Source: Chloroflexota bacterium (GTDB taxonomy: Bacteria > Chloroflexota > Chloroflexia > Thermomicrobiales > UBA6265). Taken from it: a DNA stretch of 6,700 bases. The stretch covers positions 1 to 6,700 of the forward strand of contig JAFAEX010000116.1 of assembly GCA_023423795.1 (NCBI GenBank), given 5' to 3'. A program made the translations under genes and the position numbers. Every line of letters starts with the position of its first letter. Positions within the stretch are counted from its first letter, which is position 1. Below the pieces are notes generated by a model. It worked only from the letters and a program-made list of their open reading frames with translations, made no database searches and was not told the DNA's origin. Below are positions 1-4,906 of this stretch, one piece after another.

Positions 1-24
1 CGGTTGATCTGCCGCAGACTGTAG

Positions 25-44
25 GGGCGCGATTCATCGCGCCC
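25..44. repeat. Short perfect hairpin GGGCGCGA-TTCA-TCGCGCCC
   Basis: The arms GGGCGCGA (25-32) and TCGCGCCC (37-44) pair over 8 bp around a TTCA loop. The preceding TGTAG and the following CCGCCG resemble a palindromic motif that, from memory, is often scattered between genes in Chloroflexota and some cyanobacteria. It could act as a terminator stem for a gene ending upstream, but no T-run follows, so a dispersed palindrome is more likely. Confidence 0.55.
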
Positions 45-138
45 GCCGCTGGGCCGGGTATCCAGATCAAACAGGCAATCGCCATCATTGCGCCCGCCGC
101 TGGGCCGGTGTCCGGATCGAATAGGCAAACGCCGTCAT
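39..138. repeat. Two imperfect tandem copies of a ~50-bp unit
   Basis: Copy 1 (39-89) and copy 2 (90-138) both start with GCGCCCGCCGCTGGGCCGG, continue with TCC(A/G)GATC(A/G)AA(C/T)A and end in GGCAA(T/A)CGCC(A/G)TCAT. Copy 2 is two bases shorter after the first 19 bases. The differences are mostly transitions, as expected after an old tandem duplication. No coding frame or known element was recognised. Confidence 0.75.
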
Positions 139-268
139 CCCCGGGCTACGCCCCCTCCGGGGTTGAGCACGGCCAGTATCCGCTGCAATTGGGCAACCGC
201 CATCAGCCCCGTGCGTCCCCGTAACCGCGAACACCGTCTGGCCCGCTTACACGTCGGAGCCTCCCCGT

Positions 269-350
269 CGTCATCCCGAGCCTGCCGAGGAATCTCGTTC
301 GTCGCAGCACGAGGCAGTGAACGAGATCCCTCGGCAGGCTCGGGATGACG
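269..350. repeat. 82-bp inverted-repeat element (MITE- or REP-like)
   Basis: A 32-bp left arm (269-300, starting CGTCATCCCGAGCCTGCCGA) is the reverse complement of the right arm (319-350) with one mismatch, around an 18-nt loop (301-318). Transcribed from either strand it would fold into a long hairpin. The arm resembles the GTCATCCCGAG...GAGGGATCTCG type of repeat that, from memory, recurs between genes in many unrelated bacteria. No transposase and no clear target-site duplication are visible, so non-autonomous mobility is only a guess. Confidence 0.85.
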
Positions 351-477
351 GTCGTGAAGCGCCGCGACGGGATCGGCAAAGCACGAGGGGCAACCGCCGT
401 TCGACCCCGAGAGCGGCGTGCGATACACGCGCACCAGTCACAGCCCAACCACGTCAAGATCAGGCCTTCGCATCCGC

Positions 478-508
478 TTGACTTCAAGTTCGCTTGAAGC
501 CCTACCGT
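478..508 (+). promoter_or_regulatory. MerR/SoxR-type promoter with operator dyad in a 19-bp spacer
   Basis: The -35 TTGACT (478-483) and -10 TACCGT (503-508) are separated by 19 bp, the over-long spacer typical of promoters activated by MerR-family regulators through DNA distortion. An 18-bp dyad, CTTCAAG-TTCG-CTTGAAG (482-499), sits within and overlaps the -35. It resembles the SoxR box (CCTCAAG-N4-CTTGAGG). The same layout recurs at 3794-3824 with the dyad at the same offset. Transcription would start near 515 and feed the reductase fusion gene. No MerR-family gene is in the window. Confidence 0.8.
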
Positions 509-525
509 GTCCGCATGGCTCGCGA

Positions 526-561
526 CCGCGCCGCCGATTCCGCTCGGAATCGGCGGCGCGG
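526..561 (+). promoter_or_regulatory. 16-bp perfect stem-loop in the leader of the reductase fusion gene
   Basis: Positions 526-541 pair perfectly with 546-561 around a GCTC loop. The stem lies between the predicted transcription start (about 515) and the Shine-Dalgarno at 568-572, ending six bases before it. There is no T-run, so it is not a classical terminator. It could protect the mRNA 5' end, tune access to the ribosome site, or be an attenuator; the sequence does not decide between these. Confidence 0.7.
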
Positions 562-567
562 CACACC

Positions 568-572
568 GGAGG
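568..572 (+). promoter_or_regulatory. Ribosome binding site that fixes the GTG start at 579
   Basis: GGAGG lies six bases before GTG 579. The upstream in-frame GTG at 507 falls inside the -10 box of the MerR-type promoter and cannot be translated from that transcript. This supports the shorter 265-residue protein. Confidence 0.75.
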
Positions 573-578
573 CGGAAC

Positions 579-1376
579 GTGGACGAGATCGCGGATTCGA
601 TCGCGCGCCTGGATCGCGCTTTGCTCGCGTGGGAGGGCGTGCGCGCCGCCGCCGGGCGATTCGACAGCGTGCGCTACACCGTCGGCACGCGCGAGATCGG
701 CCACGTCCACCGCGACGGGATCGCCGACCTGCCGTTTCCGCGCCGCGTCCGCGAGGAGGTGCTCGCCTCGGGCAGGGCCGACGTGCACCGCGCCGGCGTG
801 GCCGGGTTCGTCAGCGCGCCGGTGCGGCGTCCCGAGGAGATCGCCGGCGTGGTGGCGCTGTTCCGCCTGAACTACGAGCGGGCGCTCGTGGGTCGCCGGG
901 ATGTGGCGGACGCCGGCCCGACAGAAAGTGCGCCTCCCACGGTCGATGCCGGCGAACCGAACGTCGCGGACACCAACGCGGCGGTCATCGCCGAGTTCCG
1001 CGCCAACCGAGGCGCGGTGCAGGCCCCGTACCCCGACCCGCCGCCGATGCTGCTGCTCCACACCATCGGCGCGCGCAGCGGTCGGGAGCACGTCGTTCCG
1101 ATGCGCTGCCTGCCCGACGGCGACGCCTTCTACGTCTTCGCCTCCGCCCACGGCAGCGAGCGCCACCCGGACTGGTACCACAACCTGCTCGCCCACCCGG
1201 AGATCGACGTCGAGGTGGGAACCGACACCATCCCGGTGCGCGCCACCGACCTCCGCGGCGAGGAGCGCGACGCCGTTTTCGCCCGCCAGGCCGCGCGTTT
1301 CCCGGCCTTCGCCGACTACGCGTGGCGGCTGGACCGCACCATCCCGGTGCTGCGCCTCGACCCGCGACCGGCCTGA
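579..1376 (+). CDS. DUF5519/luciferase-like domain fused to Ddn-type nitroreductase/quinone reductase
   Basis: The 265-residue protein has two domains. Residues 1-104 match the DUF5519 luciferase-like family as I recall it: a predicted helical start, VGTREIGHVHRDGIADLPFP (about 35-54) and a late RRPEEIAGVVALFRLNYERAL segment. A proline/alanine/aspartate-rich linker covers 105-131. Residues 133-262 look like the deazaflavin-dependent nitroreductase (Ddn) family: LLLHTIGARSGREHVVPM (158-175), HPDWYHNLLAHPEIDVEV (196-213) and a closing RTIPVLRLDP. That family uses F420, or sometimes flavin, to reduce quinones and nitro compounds; which cofactor applies here is not visible. The protein has no signal peptide and is probably cytoplasmic. 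GTG 579 was chosen for its Shine-Dalgarno. The MerR/SoxR-type promoter suggests induction by redox-active compounds. The two-domain fusion is unusual to me. Confidence 0.85.
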   Translation: MDEIADSIARLDRALLAWEGVRAAAGRFDSVRYTVGTREIGHVHRDGIADLPFPRRVREEVLASGRADVHRAGVAGFVSAPVRRPEEIAGVVALFRLNYERALVGRRDVADAGPTESAPPTVDAGEPNVADTNAAVIAEFRANRGAVQAPYPDPPPMLLLHTIGARSGREHVVPMRCLPDGDAFYVFASAHGSERHPDWYHNLLAHPEIDVEVGTDTIPVRATDLRGEERDAVFARQAARFPAFADYAWRLDRTIPVLRLDPRPA

Positions 1377-1548
1377 ACCGGGCGGCACGAACCCCCATGC
1401 CCAGCACAACGCGACGGGCCGGCCACGCGCATCAGCCCGGAAGCCGACGGCGACCGGACGCTCGCCCTGCTCGTCCAATCCGCCCTCGCGCCGCTCGCCG
1501 CGTGGCGACGGGCGGCGGCGGCAGCGATCGAACACGCAAGGAACGGCA
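1377..1548. other. Gap with a coding-like but startless frame
   Basis: No terminator is evident after the reductase gene. In the same frame as that gene, 1431-1548 reads as a plausible helical peptide (ISPEADGDRTLALL..., then PLAAWRRAAAAAIEHARNG), unlike the arginine/proline-rich reading of the other frames. It has no ATG, GTG or TTG start nearby; the only close ATG (1397) is in another frame. It may be a decayed or frameshifted small gene upstream of the ORF at 1549, or chance. Confidence 0.35.
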
Positions 1549-1788
1549 ATGGATCGGCTCCGGCTGGAAGGAGAACTCATCGGCCCGCGCCTCCGCGACG
1601 AGCAACGCCGGCAGGCGGCGGCGCGACGGCTCGCCAACCACGCGGCGGAACCGCGCCAGCGCGCCATCGAAGCCGTGGCGAGCCGGATTGCCGCGTGGGT
1701 GAACGCGGCGCGCGGGCGAACGAGCACCGGCCGCACCCCTTGCCGCGCGGCGGGCGCGGTCGCGCCGGCCGGCAACGCGGAACGCTGA
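1549..1788 (+). CDS. Small hypothetical protein, 79 residues, helical and basic
   Basis: I do not recognise a family. ATG 1549 has AAGGA (1538-1542) six bases upstream. Third codon positions are mostly G or C, as in the neighbouring genes. Residues 1-51 (MDRLRLEGELIGPRLRDEQR onward, to AAWVN) are charged and predicted to form amphipathic helices with the alternating R/E/Q/A pattern of a real protein. The last 28 residues (RGRTSTGRTPC...) are low-complexity and may be a disordered tail. There is no membrane segment or signal peptide. It lies 172 bp after the reductase fusion gene on the same strand with no clear terminator between, so read-through from the MerR-type promoter is possible. It could still be a chance frame. 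Confidence 0.5.
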   Translation: MDRLRLEGELIGPRLRDEQRRQAAARRLANHAAEPRQRAIEAVASRIAAWVNAARGRTSTGRTPCRAAGAVAPAGNAER

Positions 1789-2069
1789 CGACGACCGGCC
1801 GGGTGGGTGCGGCCTCCACCGCATCTCCAATGCTTCTTCACGTTCGTCTGACATCGGCGGTCGTGCCGCGTTGTAGGTTGGCGCGGTCGCCGATGGCCCC
1901 ACGATGGGGCCGGGCGGCCGGCGCCGGGGCACCGCGCATTTCGCCGGCAACCTCACGCGGCCGGTGTCGATTTCGGGCCGCCCAGACCGACCATTTGGTG
2001 CACCCCGCTCCGGGGCAGGACGCCGACCCAGCGGACTGAATGCGGACCGCGCCTGACCGGATTCGGGGG
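1789..2069. other. Intergenic stretch with short GC hairpins
   Basis: No convincing gene is seen. GGCCCC (1895-1900) pairs with GGGGCC (1906-1911) around ACGAT. CCCCG (2003-2007) pairs with CGGGG (2011-2015) around CTC. Neither is followed by a T-run. The first could end a transcript from the small ORF upstream. Confidence 0.45.
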
Positions 2070-2075
2070 TACGAT
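2070..2075 (+). promoter_or_regulatory. Candidate -10 box beside the LexA-like site
   Basis: TACGAT matches TATAAT at four of six positions and lies 12 bp before the GAAC-N4-GTTC site. No good -35 is seen 16-18 bp upstream, so support is weak. A start near 2082 would place the LexA-like site at the beginning of the transcript, a usual repressor position. Confidence 0.25.
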
Positions 2076-2087
2076 CGGAGGGAATAA

Positions 2088-2099
2088 GAACATGTGTTC
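2088..2099. promoter_or_regulatory. LexA/DinR-type SOS box candidate (GAAC-ATGT-GTTC)
   Basis: The 12-mer GAACATGTGTTC matches the core of the Gram-positive LexA (DinR) site CGAAC-RNRY-GTTYC, including the R-N-R-Y centre; the outer bases are A and G. It lies 111 bp upstream of the MATE start. MATE proteins include DinF, a LexA-controlled gene in E. coli, which makes the match biologically plausible. Assuming 70% GC and random order, such a GAAC-N4-GTTC match is expected about 0.05 times per window this size. Confidence 0.45.
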
Positions 2100-2214
2100 G
2101 GACGCGCAGGGGATGACGCGACGACGAGCGAGGACGACGGCCACCCACGGTTGTGATGACCGCGATGCGGGACCGATACTCAGCAGTCGGCACGAGGGGG
2201 CGGAGGGTCCATGA
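2092..2214 (+). CDS. Possible 40-codon leader ORF overlapping the MATE start
   Basis: GGAGGG (2077-2082) precedes ATG 2092 by nine bases. The frame encodes 40 residues (MCSDAQGMTRRRARTT... ending HEGAEGP) and its TGA overlaps the MATE ATG as ATGA (2211-2214), a layout typical of translational coupling. The peptide is basic and not recognised. It would be made only if transcription starts upstream of about 2075. The ATG lies inside the LexA-like site. It could be a regulatory leader or chance. Confidence 0.3.
   Translation: MCSDAQGMTRRRARTTATHGCDDRDAGPILSSRHEGAEGP
2151..2180 (+). promoter_or_regulatory. Candidate sigma-70-type promoter for the MATE gene
   Basis: TTGTGA (2151-2156) and GATACT (2175-2180) are spaced by 18 bp and each match the consensus at four of six positions. 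Transcription would start near 2187, leaving a short leader containing GGAGG (2202-2206). Supported by motif match only. Confidence 0.4.
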
Positions 2215-3683
2215 CGGCAACCATCGACACAACGATCGAACGAGACTTCGCGGCGACCGCGTTCGAGCCCCTGCTCGACGACGCGCCGCCGGTTGCCACC
2301 GCGCCCACCGCGCCGGCCGAACCGATGACGCAAAAGCGGGTGCTCAAGCTGGCGACGCCGATCATCGGCGAGAACCTGCTCCATACCCTCGTCGGCGCGG
2401 TCGATACCTTCCTCGTCGCCCGCCTCGGCGCGGCGGCGGTGGCCGGCGTCGGCATCGGCTTCGAGTTCGTCTTCTTCATCATCTCGATCCTGTCGGCGAT
2501 CGACATCGGCGCCACCGTCCTCGTGGCGCAGGCGATCGGCGCCGGCGACCGCGAACGGGCCAACCACCTCGCCCGCCAGGCGATCGTCTGGGGCGTGTTG
2601 ATGGCGATCCCGCTCTCCATCATCATGCATCAGGCCGCGCCGACCATCGTCGGCGTCTTCGGGGCGGAACCGGACGTGGCCGCCGCCGGGGTTGCCTACC
2701 TCGAAGTCATTTCGATGACGGCGCTCGCGCTGTTCCTGTCGTTCGTGTGCGGCGCGGTCCTGCGCGGCGCGGGCGACAGCCGGACGCCGCTGTACGCGGC
2801 GACCCTCGCCAACATCGTCAACATCGCCGTGGCCTGGACCCTCATCCAGGGGCAGTTCGGCTTCCCGGCGCTCGGCGTGGCCGGCAGCGCCTGGGGCGCC
2901 GCCGCCGGGCGGGCGGTCGGCGCGGCGTTCATGCTGACGCTCATGGTGGGCGGCAAGCGGGCCGTTTCGCTGCGCGGTACGTGGGGCTGGAAGCCGCAGT
3001 TCGGCATCGCGAAGAAGCTCTTCACGCTGGGCATCCCGGCCGCCGTCGAGCAGATGCTGTCGTCCGGCGCGTTCATGACCCTGCTGGCCGTGGTCGCCCT
3101 CGTCGGCACCCACGCGCTGGCGGCGCAGCAGATCGCCTTCACCGCGCTCTCGACCGCGTTCCTGCCGGGCATCGCCTTCTCGATCGCGACCACCGCGCTG
3201 GTCGGCCAGAGCTTCGGCGCGCGCCGGCCCGAGGACGCCCGGTTGGCCTGGACGATTTCGCTGCGCTGGGCGGTCACCTGGCTCGGCATCGGCGGCGCGG
3301 TCGTCTTCGTCTTCGGCAGCCAGTTGATGGGGATCTTCTCCAGCGACCCGCAGGTGATCGCCGAAGGGGCCGGCGCGCTGCGCGCCCTCGGCGTGACCCT
3401 CCCGTTCTGGGCGGTCTGGTTCGTCAGCGCCGGCAGCCTGCGCGGCAGCGGCGACACCCGCACCCCGCTGATCATCGGCGCGTCGTCGATGTGGCTCTCG
3501 GTGTTGCTGGCCTGGATCGGCATCCGCTACTTCGGCGCGCCGTTCCCGTGGGTGTGGGTCTCCTTCGGCCTGATCACCGCCCCGGCCGCGATCCTGATGT
3601 GGTGGATCTTCCGCCGCCGCATCGGCGAGTACGAATCGGGCCGGCGCGACCTGCCGGTGGTCGATCCCGCCATGGCCCACTAG
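2211..3683 (+). CDS. MATE family multidrug/cation efflux transporter
   Basis: The 490-residue integral membrane protein belongs to the MATE (MatE) family, which exports cationic drugs and toxic compounds in exchange for Na+ or H+. A hydrophilic, alanine/proline-rich cytoplasmic tail of about 40 residues precedes about twelve hydrophobic segments (by eye near 48-70, 78-108, 122-150, 160-183, 195-213, 218-246, 270-296, 304-334, 350-372, 388-410, 420-440, 445-468). The family's two-fold repeat shows in RGAGDSRTP (185-193) and RGSGDTRTP (411-419). VDT at 64-66 carries the conserved Asp of helix 1 (D65), and E280 in helix 7 is a candidate second ion-binding residue. The length fits, though the N-terminal tail is longer than usual. 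ATG 2211 has GGAGG four bases upstream. NorM versus DinF subfamily is not decided by eye. Confidence 0.95.
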   Translation: MTATIDTTIERDFAATAFEPLLDDAPPVATAPTAPAEPMTQKRVLKLATPIIGENLLHTLVGAVDTFLVARLGAAAVAGVGIGFEFVFFIISILSAIDIGATVLVAQAIGAGDRERANHLARQAIVWGVLMAIPLSIIMHQAAPTIVGVFGAEPDVAAAGVAYLEVISMTALALFLSFVCGAVLRGAGDSRTPLYAATLANIVNIAVAWTLIQGQFGFPALGVAGSAWGAAAGRAVGAAFMLTLMVGGKRAVSLRGTWGWKPQFGIAKKLFTLGIPAAVEQMLSSGAFMTLLAVVALVGTHALAAQQIAFTALSTAFLPGIAFSIATTALVGQSFGARRPEDARLAWTISLRWAVTWLGIGGAVVFVFGSQLMGIFSSDPQVIAEGAGALRALGVTLPFWAVWFVSAGSLRGSGDTRTPLIIGASSMWLSVLLAWIGIRYFGAPFPWVWVSFGLITAPAAILMWWIFRRRIGEYESGRRDLPVVDPAMAH

Positions 3684-3728
3684 GTCGGCCGCGCCGGCGC
3701 TTCCCCCCGCCGGCGTCGCGCCCAACGC

Positions 3729-3770
3729 GAGAGCGCCCGTCCCCATTCCGGGGACGGGCGCTCTCCGTTT
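3729..3770 (+). terminator. Strong hairpin terminator after the MATE gene
   Basis: Positions 3729-3744 pair perfectly with 3750-3765 (16 bp) around the loop ATTCC, followed by CGTTT, a weak T-tail. It starts 45 bp after the MATE stop and ends 24 bp before the next promoter, so it separates the two transcription units. The short T-run makes efficiency uncertain. Confidence 0.85.
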
Positions 3771-3793
3771 CCGGCGACTGTGCCCAACCGCTC

Positions 3794-3824
3794 TTGACTT
3801 CAACCGCACTTGAAGGGCTATGGT
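3794..3824 (+). promoter_or_regulatory. Second MerR/SoxR-type promoter with 19-bp spacer
   Basis: TTGACT (3794-3799) and TATGGT (3819-3824) are 19 bp apart. The dyad CTTCAA-CCGCAC-TTGAAG (3798-3815) starts four bases after the start of the -35, exactly as at 478-508. The two sites share the hexamer TTGACT and the same arms, differing in the centre. The same regulator probably binds both. The expected start is near 3831, upstream of the FMN reductase gene. Confidence 0.8.
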
Positions 3825-4155
3825 CGGGAAACACCCGGCGCGAGACCCGGCGTGGGCAGGAACGACGACCGGATGGCGAGGCGGTGGGGACAGCGTGCGA
3901 TCGTGGGCGTCCGCCCATGTCCTGCCGGACTTTCCGGGCGAACGTGGCCGCCGCGGGCCGCCCCGGCGGGTCAGCCGTGCGGTTCGGCGGTCCGCGCCTT
4001 GCGTCCCACGCCGGTCGTGCCGGCGCTCGCGGCCTCGCGGCGCTGTCCGGCGCGGCAGAACCGCTCCGCCGCGTCAGCGGCCACCACTCCCGGCGTTCGT
4101 CGCGAACCTCCGCATTCGAACCCCGCGCCCCTATTGGAAAGATGCTGCCGACGCC
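3825..4155 (+). other. Long leader (~325 nt) before the FMN reductase gene
   Basis: No frame on either strand looks protein-like; the open frames are arginine/proline-rich. The reading frame of the reductase stays open upstream to an ATG at 3820, but that ATG lies in the -10 box. A small hairpin TGGGCG-TC-CGCCCA is at 3904-3917. No known riboswitch was recognised. The stretch may be an untranslated leader or the remains of a lost gene. Confidence 0.5.
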
Positions 4156-4803
4156 ATGACGATCCCGACCGACACGTTTGGAACGAACGGCCACGGACGC
4201 GAGTCGCTGGATTCACGGCCGCTCGTCGTCGGGATCGGCGGCTCGATGCGGCCCGGCTCGACCACGCTGGCTGCCCTCGAACGGGCTTTGGCCGCCGCCG
4301 CGTTCGCCGGGGCGCGCACCGACCTGCTCGACGTGCGCGCCCTGTCGCTGCCGATGTACGAGCCGGACCTGCCGCTGTCCGCGTTCGGCGACAACGCGGT
4401 CCGCCTCGTCGATGCGGTGCGCCGGGCGGACGCACTGCTGTTCGCTGCGCCCGCCTACCAGGGCACCCTCGCCGGCGTGGTCAAGAACGCGATCGACTAC
4501 CTGCAATACCTCGCCGACGACGATCCGCCCTACCTCACCGGCAAGGTCGCCGGCCTGATCGCCACCGCCGACGGCGGGCAGGCCGCCCCGAACGCCGTCG
4601 CCGCGCTCGTCCACGCCGCGCACGCGCTGCGGGCGGTCGTCGCCCCGTTCACCATCTCCATCCCGCGCGCGTGGTCCCTGCTCGACGCGGAGGGCGAAAT
4701 CGCCGCCGATCCGTGGGGCCGCCGCCTCGACGCCCTCGGCCAGCAGGTCGCCGGCCTCGCCGCCGCGCTGCGCCCGGCCACCCCAGTCGCCGAGCGCCGG
4801 TAG
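4156..4803 (+). CDS. NAD(P)H-dependent FMN reductase (flavodoxin-like fold)
   Basis: The 215-residue protein belongs to the FMN_red/SsuE-type family: cytoplasmic flavoproteins that use NAD(P)H to reduce FMN, quinones, azo compounds or chromate. After a variable 21-residue start comes beta-1 with the FMN phosphate loop GGSMRPGSTT (28-37), then DLLDVRALSLPMYEPD (56-71), then PAYQGTLAGVVKNAIDYL (99-116), the family's flavin-binding P-x-Y-x-G...K-N-x-x-D block. Length is normal. ATG 4156 is the likely start, but its Shine-Dalgarno is weak (GGAAAG at 4137-4142, 13 bases away), so a later start is possible. Upstream codons are open but unlike the family. The MerR/SoxR-type promoter 330 bp upstream fits; from memory, a flavin reductase is also in the SoxR regulon of Streptomyces. 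The substrate cannot be told from sequence. Confidence 0.9.
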   Translation: MTIPTDTFGTNGHGRESLDSRPLVVGIGGSMRPGSTTLAALERALAAAAFAGARTDLLDVRALSLPMYEPDLPLSAFGDNAVRLVDAVRRADALLFAAPAYQGTLAGVVKNAIDYLQYLADDDPPYLTGKVAGLIATADGGQAAPNAVAALVHAAHALRAVVAPFTISIPRAWSLLDAEGEIAADPWGRRLDALGQQVAGLAAALRPATPVAERR

Positions 4804-4810
4804 GCGACGT

Positions 4811-4898
4811 AGGCGACAGGCGACAGGCGACAGGCGACAGGCGACAGAGGGCCAGAATTGCCTGTCGCCTGTCGCCTGTCGCCTGTCGCCTGTCGCCT
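4811..4898. repeat. 37-bp perfect hairpin of inverted heptamer repeats, likely bidirectional terminator
   Basis: Five copies of AGGCGAC (4811-4845) plus AG face CT plus five copies of GTCGCCT (4862-4898). The arms are perfectly complementary over 37 bp around a 14-nt loop (4848-4861). A further AGGCGAC (4802-4808) overlaps the TAG stop of the FMN reductase gene. The hairpin starts seven bases after that stop and ends eight bases before the stop of the convergent protease gene, so it fills the gap and would appear in both transcripts. No T-run follows. Its heptamer periodicity is unusual for a simple terminator and suggests repeat expansion. Confidence 0.9.
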
Positions 4899-4906
4899 CA
4901 ACCGGT

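Larger units (their letters stand above)
1..477. other. Repeat-rich intergenic region with no supported gene
   Basis: No frame here looks like a real protein. The open frames on both strands are arginine/proline-rich and cross inverted repeats. In frame 1 a TAG at 22-24 closes a seven-residue stub (RLICRRL) that could be the end of an upstream gene, but too little is visible to call it. The stretch holds a short hairpin (25-44), an imperfect tandem repeat (39-138), a weak hairpin (CCCCGG 139-144 with CCGGGG 157-162), a long inverted-repeat element (269-350) and four copies of GGCAANCGCC (74, 124, 192, 389). It looks like a landing zone for small dispersed repeats. Confidence 0.7.

Noticed and set aside
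3..224. Open plus-strand frame entering from the window edge (VDLPQTVGARFIAP...)
   Set aside because: The peptide repeats itself because it translates the hairpin and tandem repeat at 25-138; no protein features are seen.
507..578. Upstream GTG start for the reductase fusion gene
   Set aside because: It overlaps the -10 box, has no ribosome site, and its codons cover a perfect hairpin; GTG 579 has GGAGG at good spacing.
438..1841. Minus-strand open frame of 467 codons antisense to the reductase fusion and small ORF
   Set aside because: Low-complexity Arg/Ala/Gly composition, no ribosome site support, and it crosses the MerR-type promoter; the plus-strand gene has recognisable domains.
1953..3809. 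Minus-strand open frame of 618 codons antisense to the MATE gene
   Set aside because: It is Arg/Asp/Gly/Ala-rich with no family features and mirrors a clear MATE gene; such antisense frames arise from GC-rich third positions.
3820..4155. N-terminal extension of the FMN reductase to ATG 3820
   Set aside because: The ATG lies in the -10 hexamer of the promoter, and the added 112 residues are Arg/Pro-rich and unlike the family, which starts near the beta-1 strand.
4811..4898. Heptamer region as a CRISPR array or coding repeat
   Set aside because: There are no spacers, the units are 7 bp and contiguous, and the peptides it would encode (ATGDRRQ repeats) are by-products of the nucleotide repeat.
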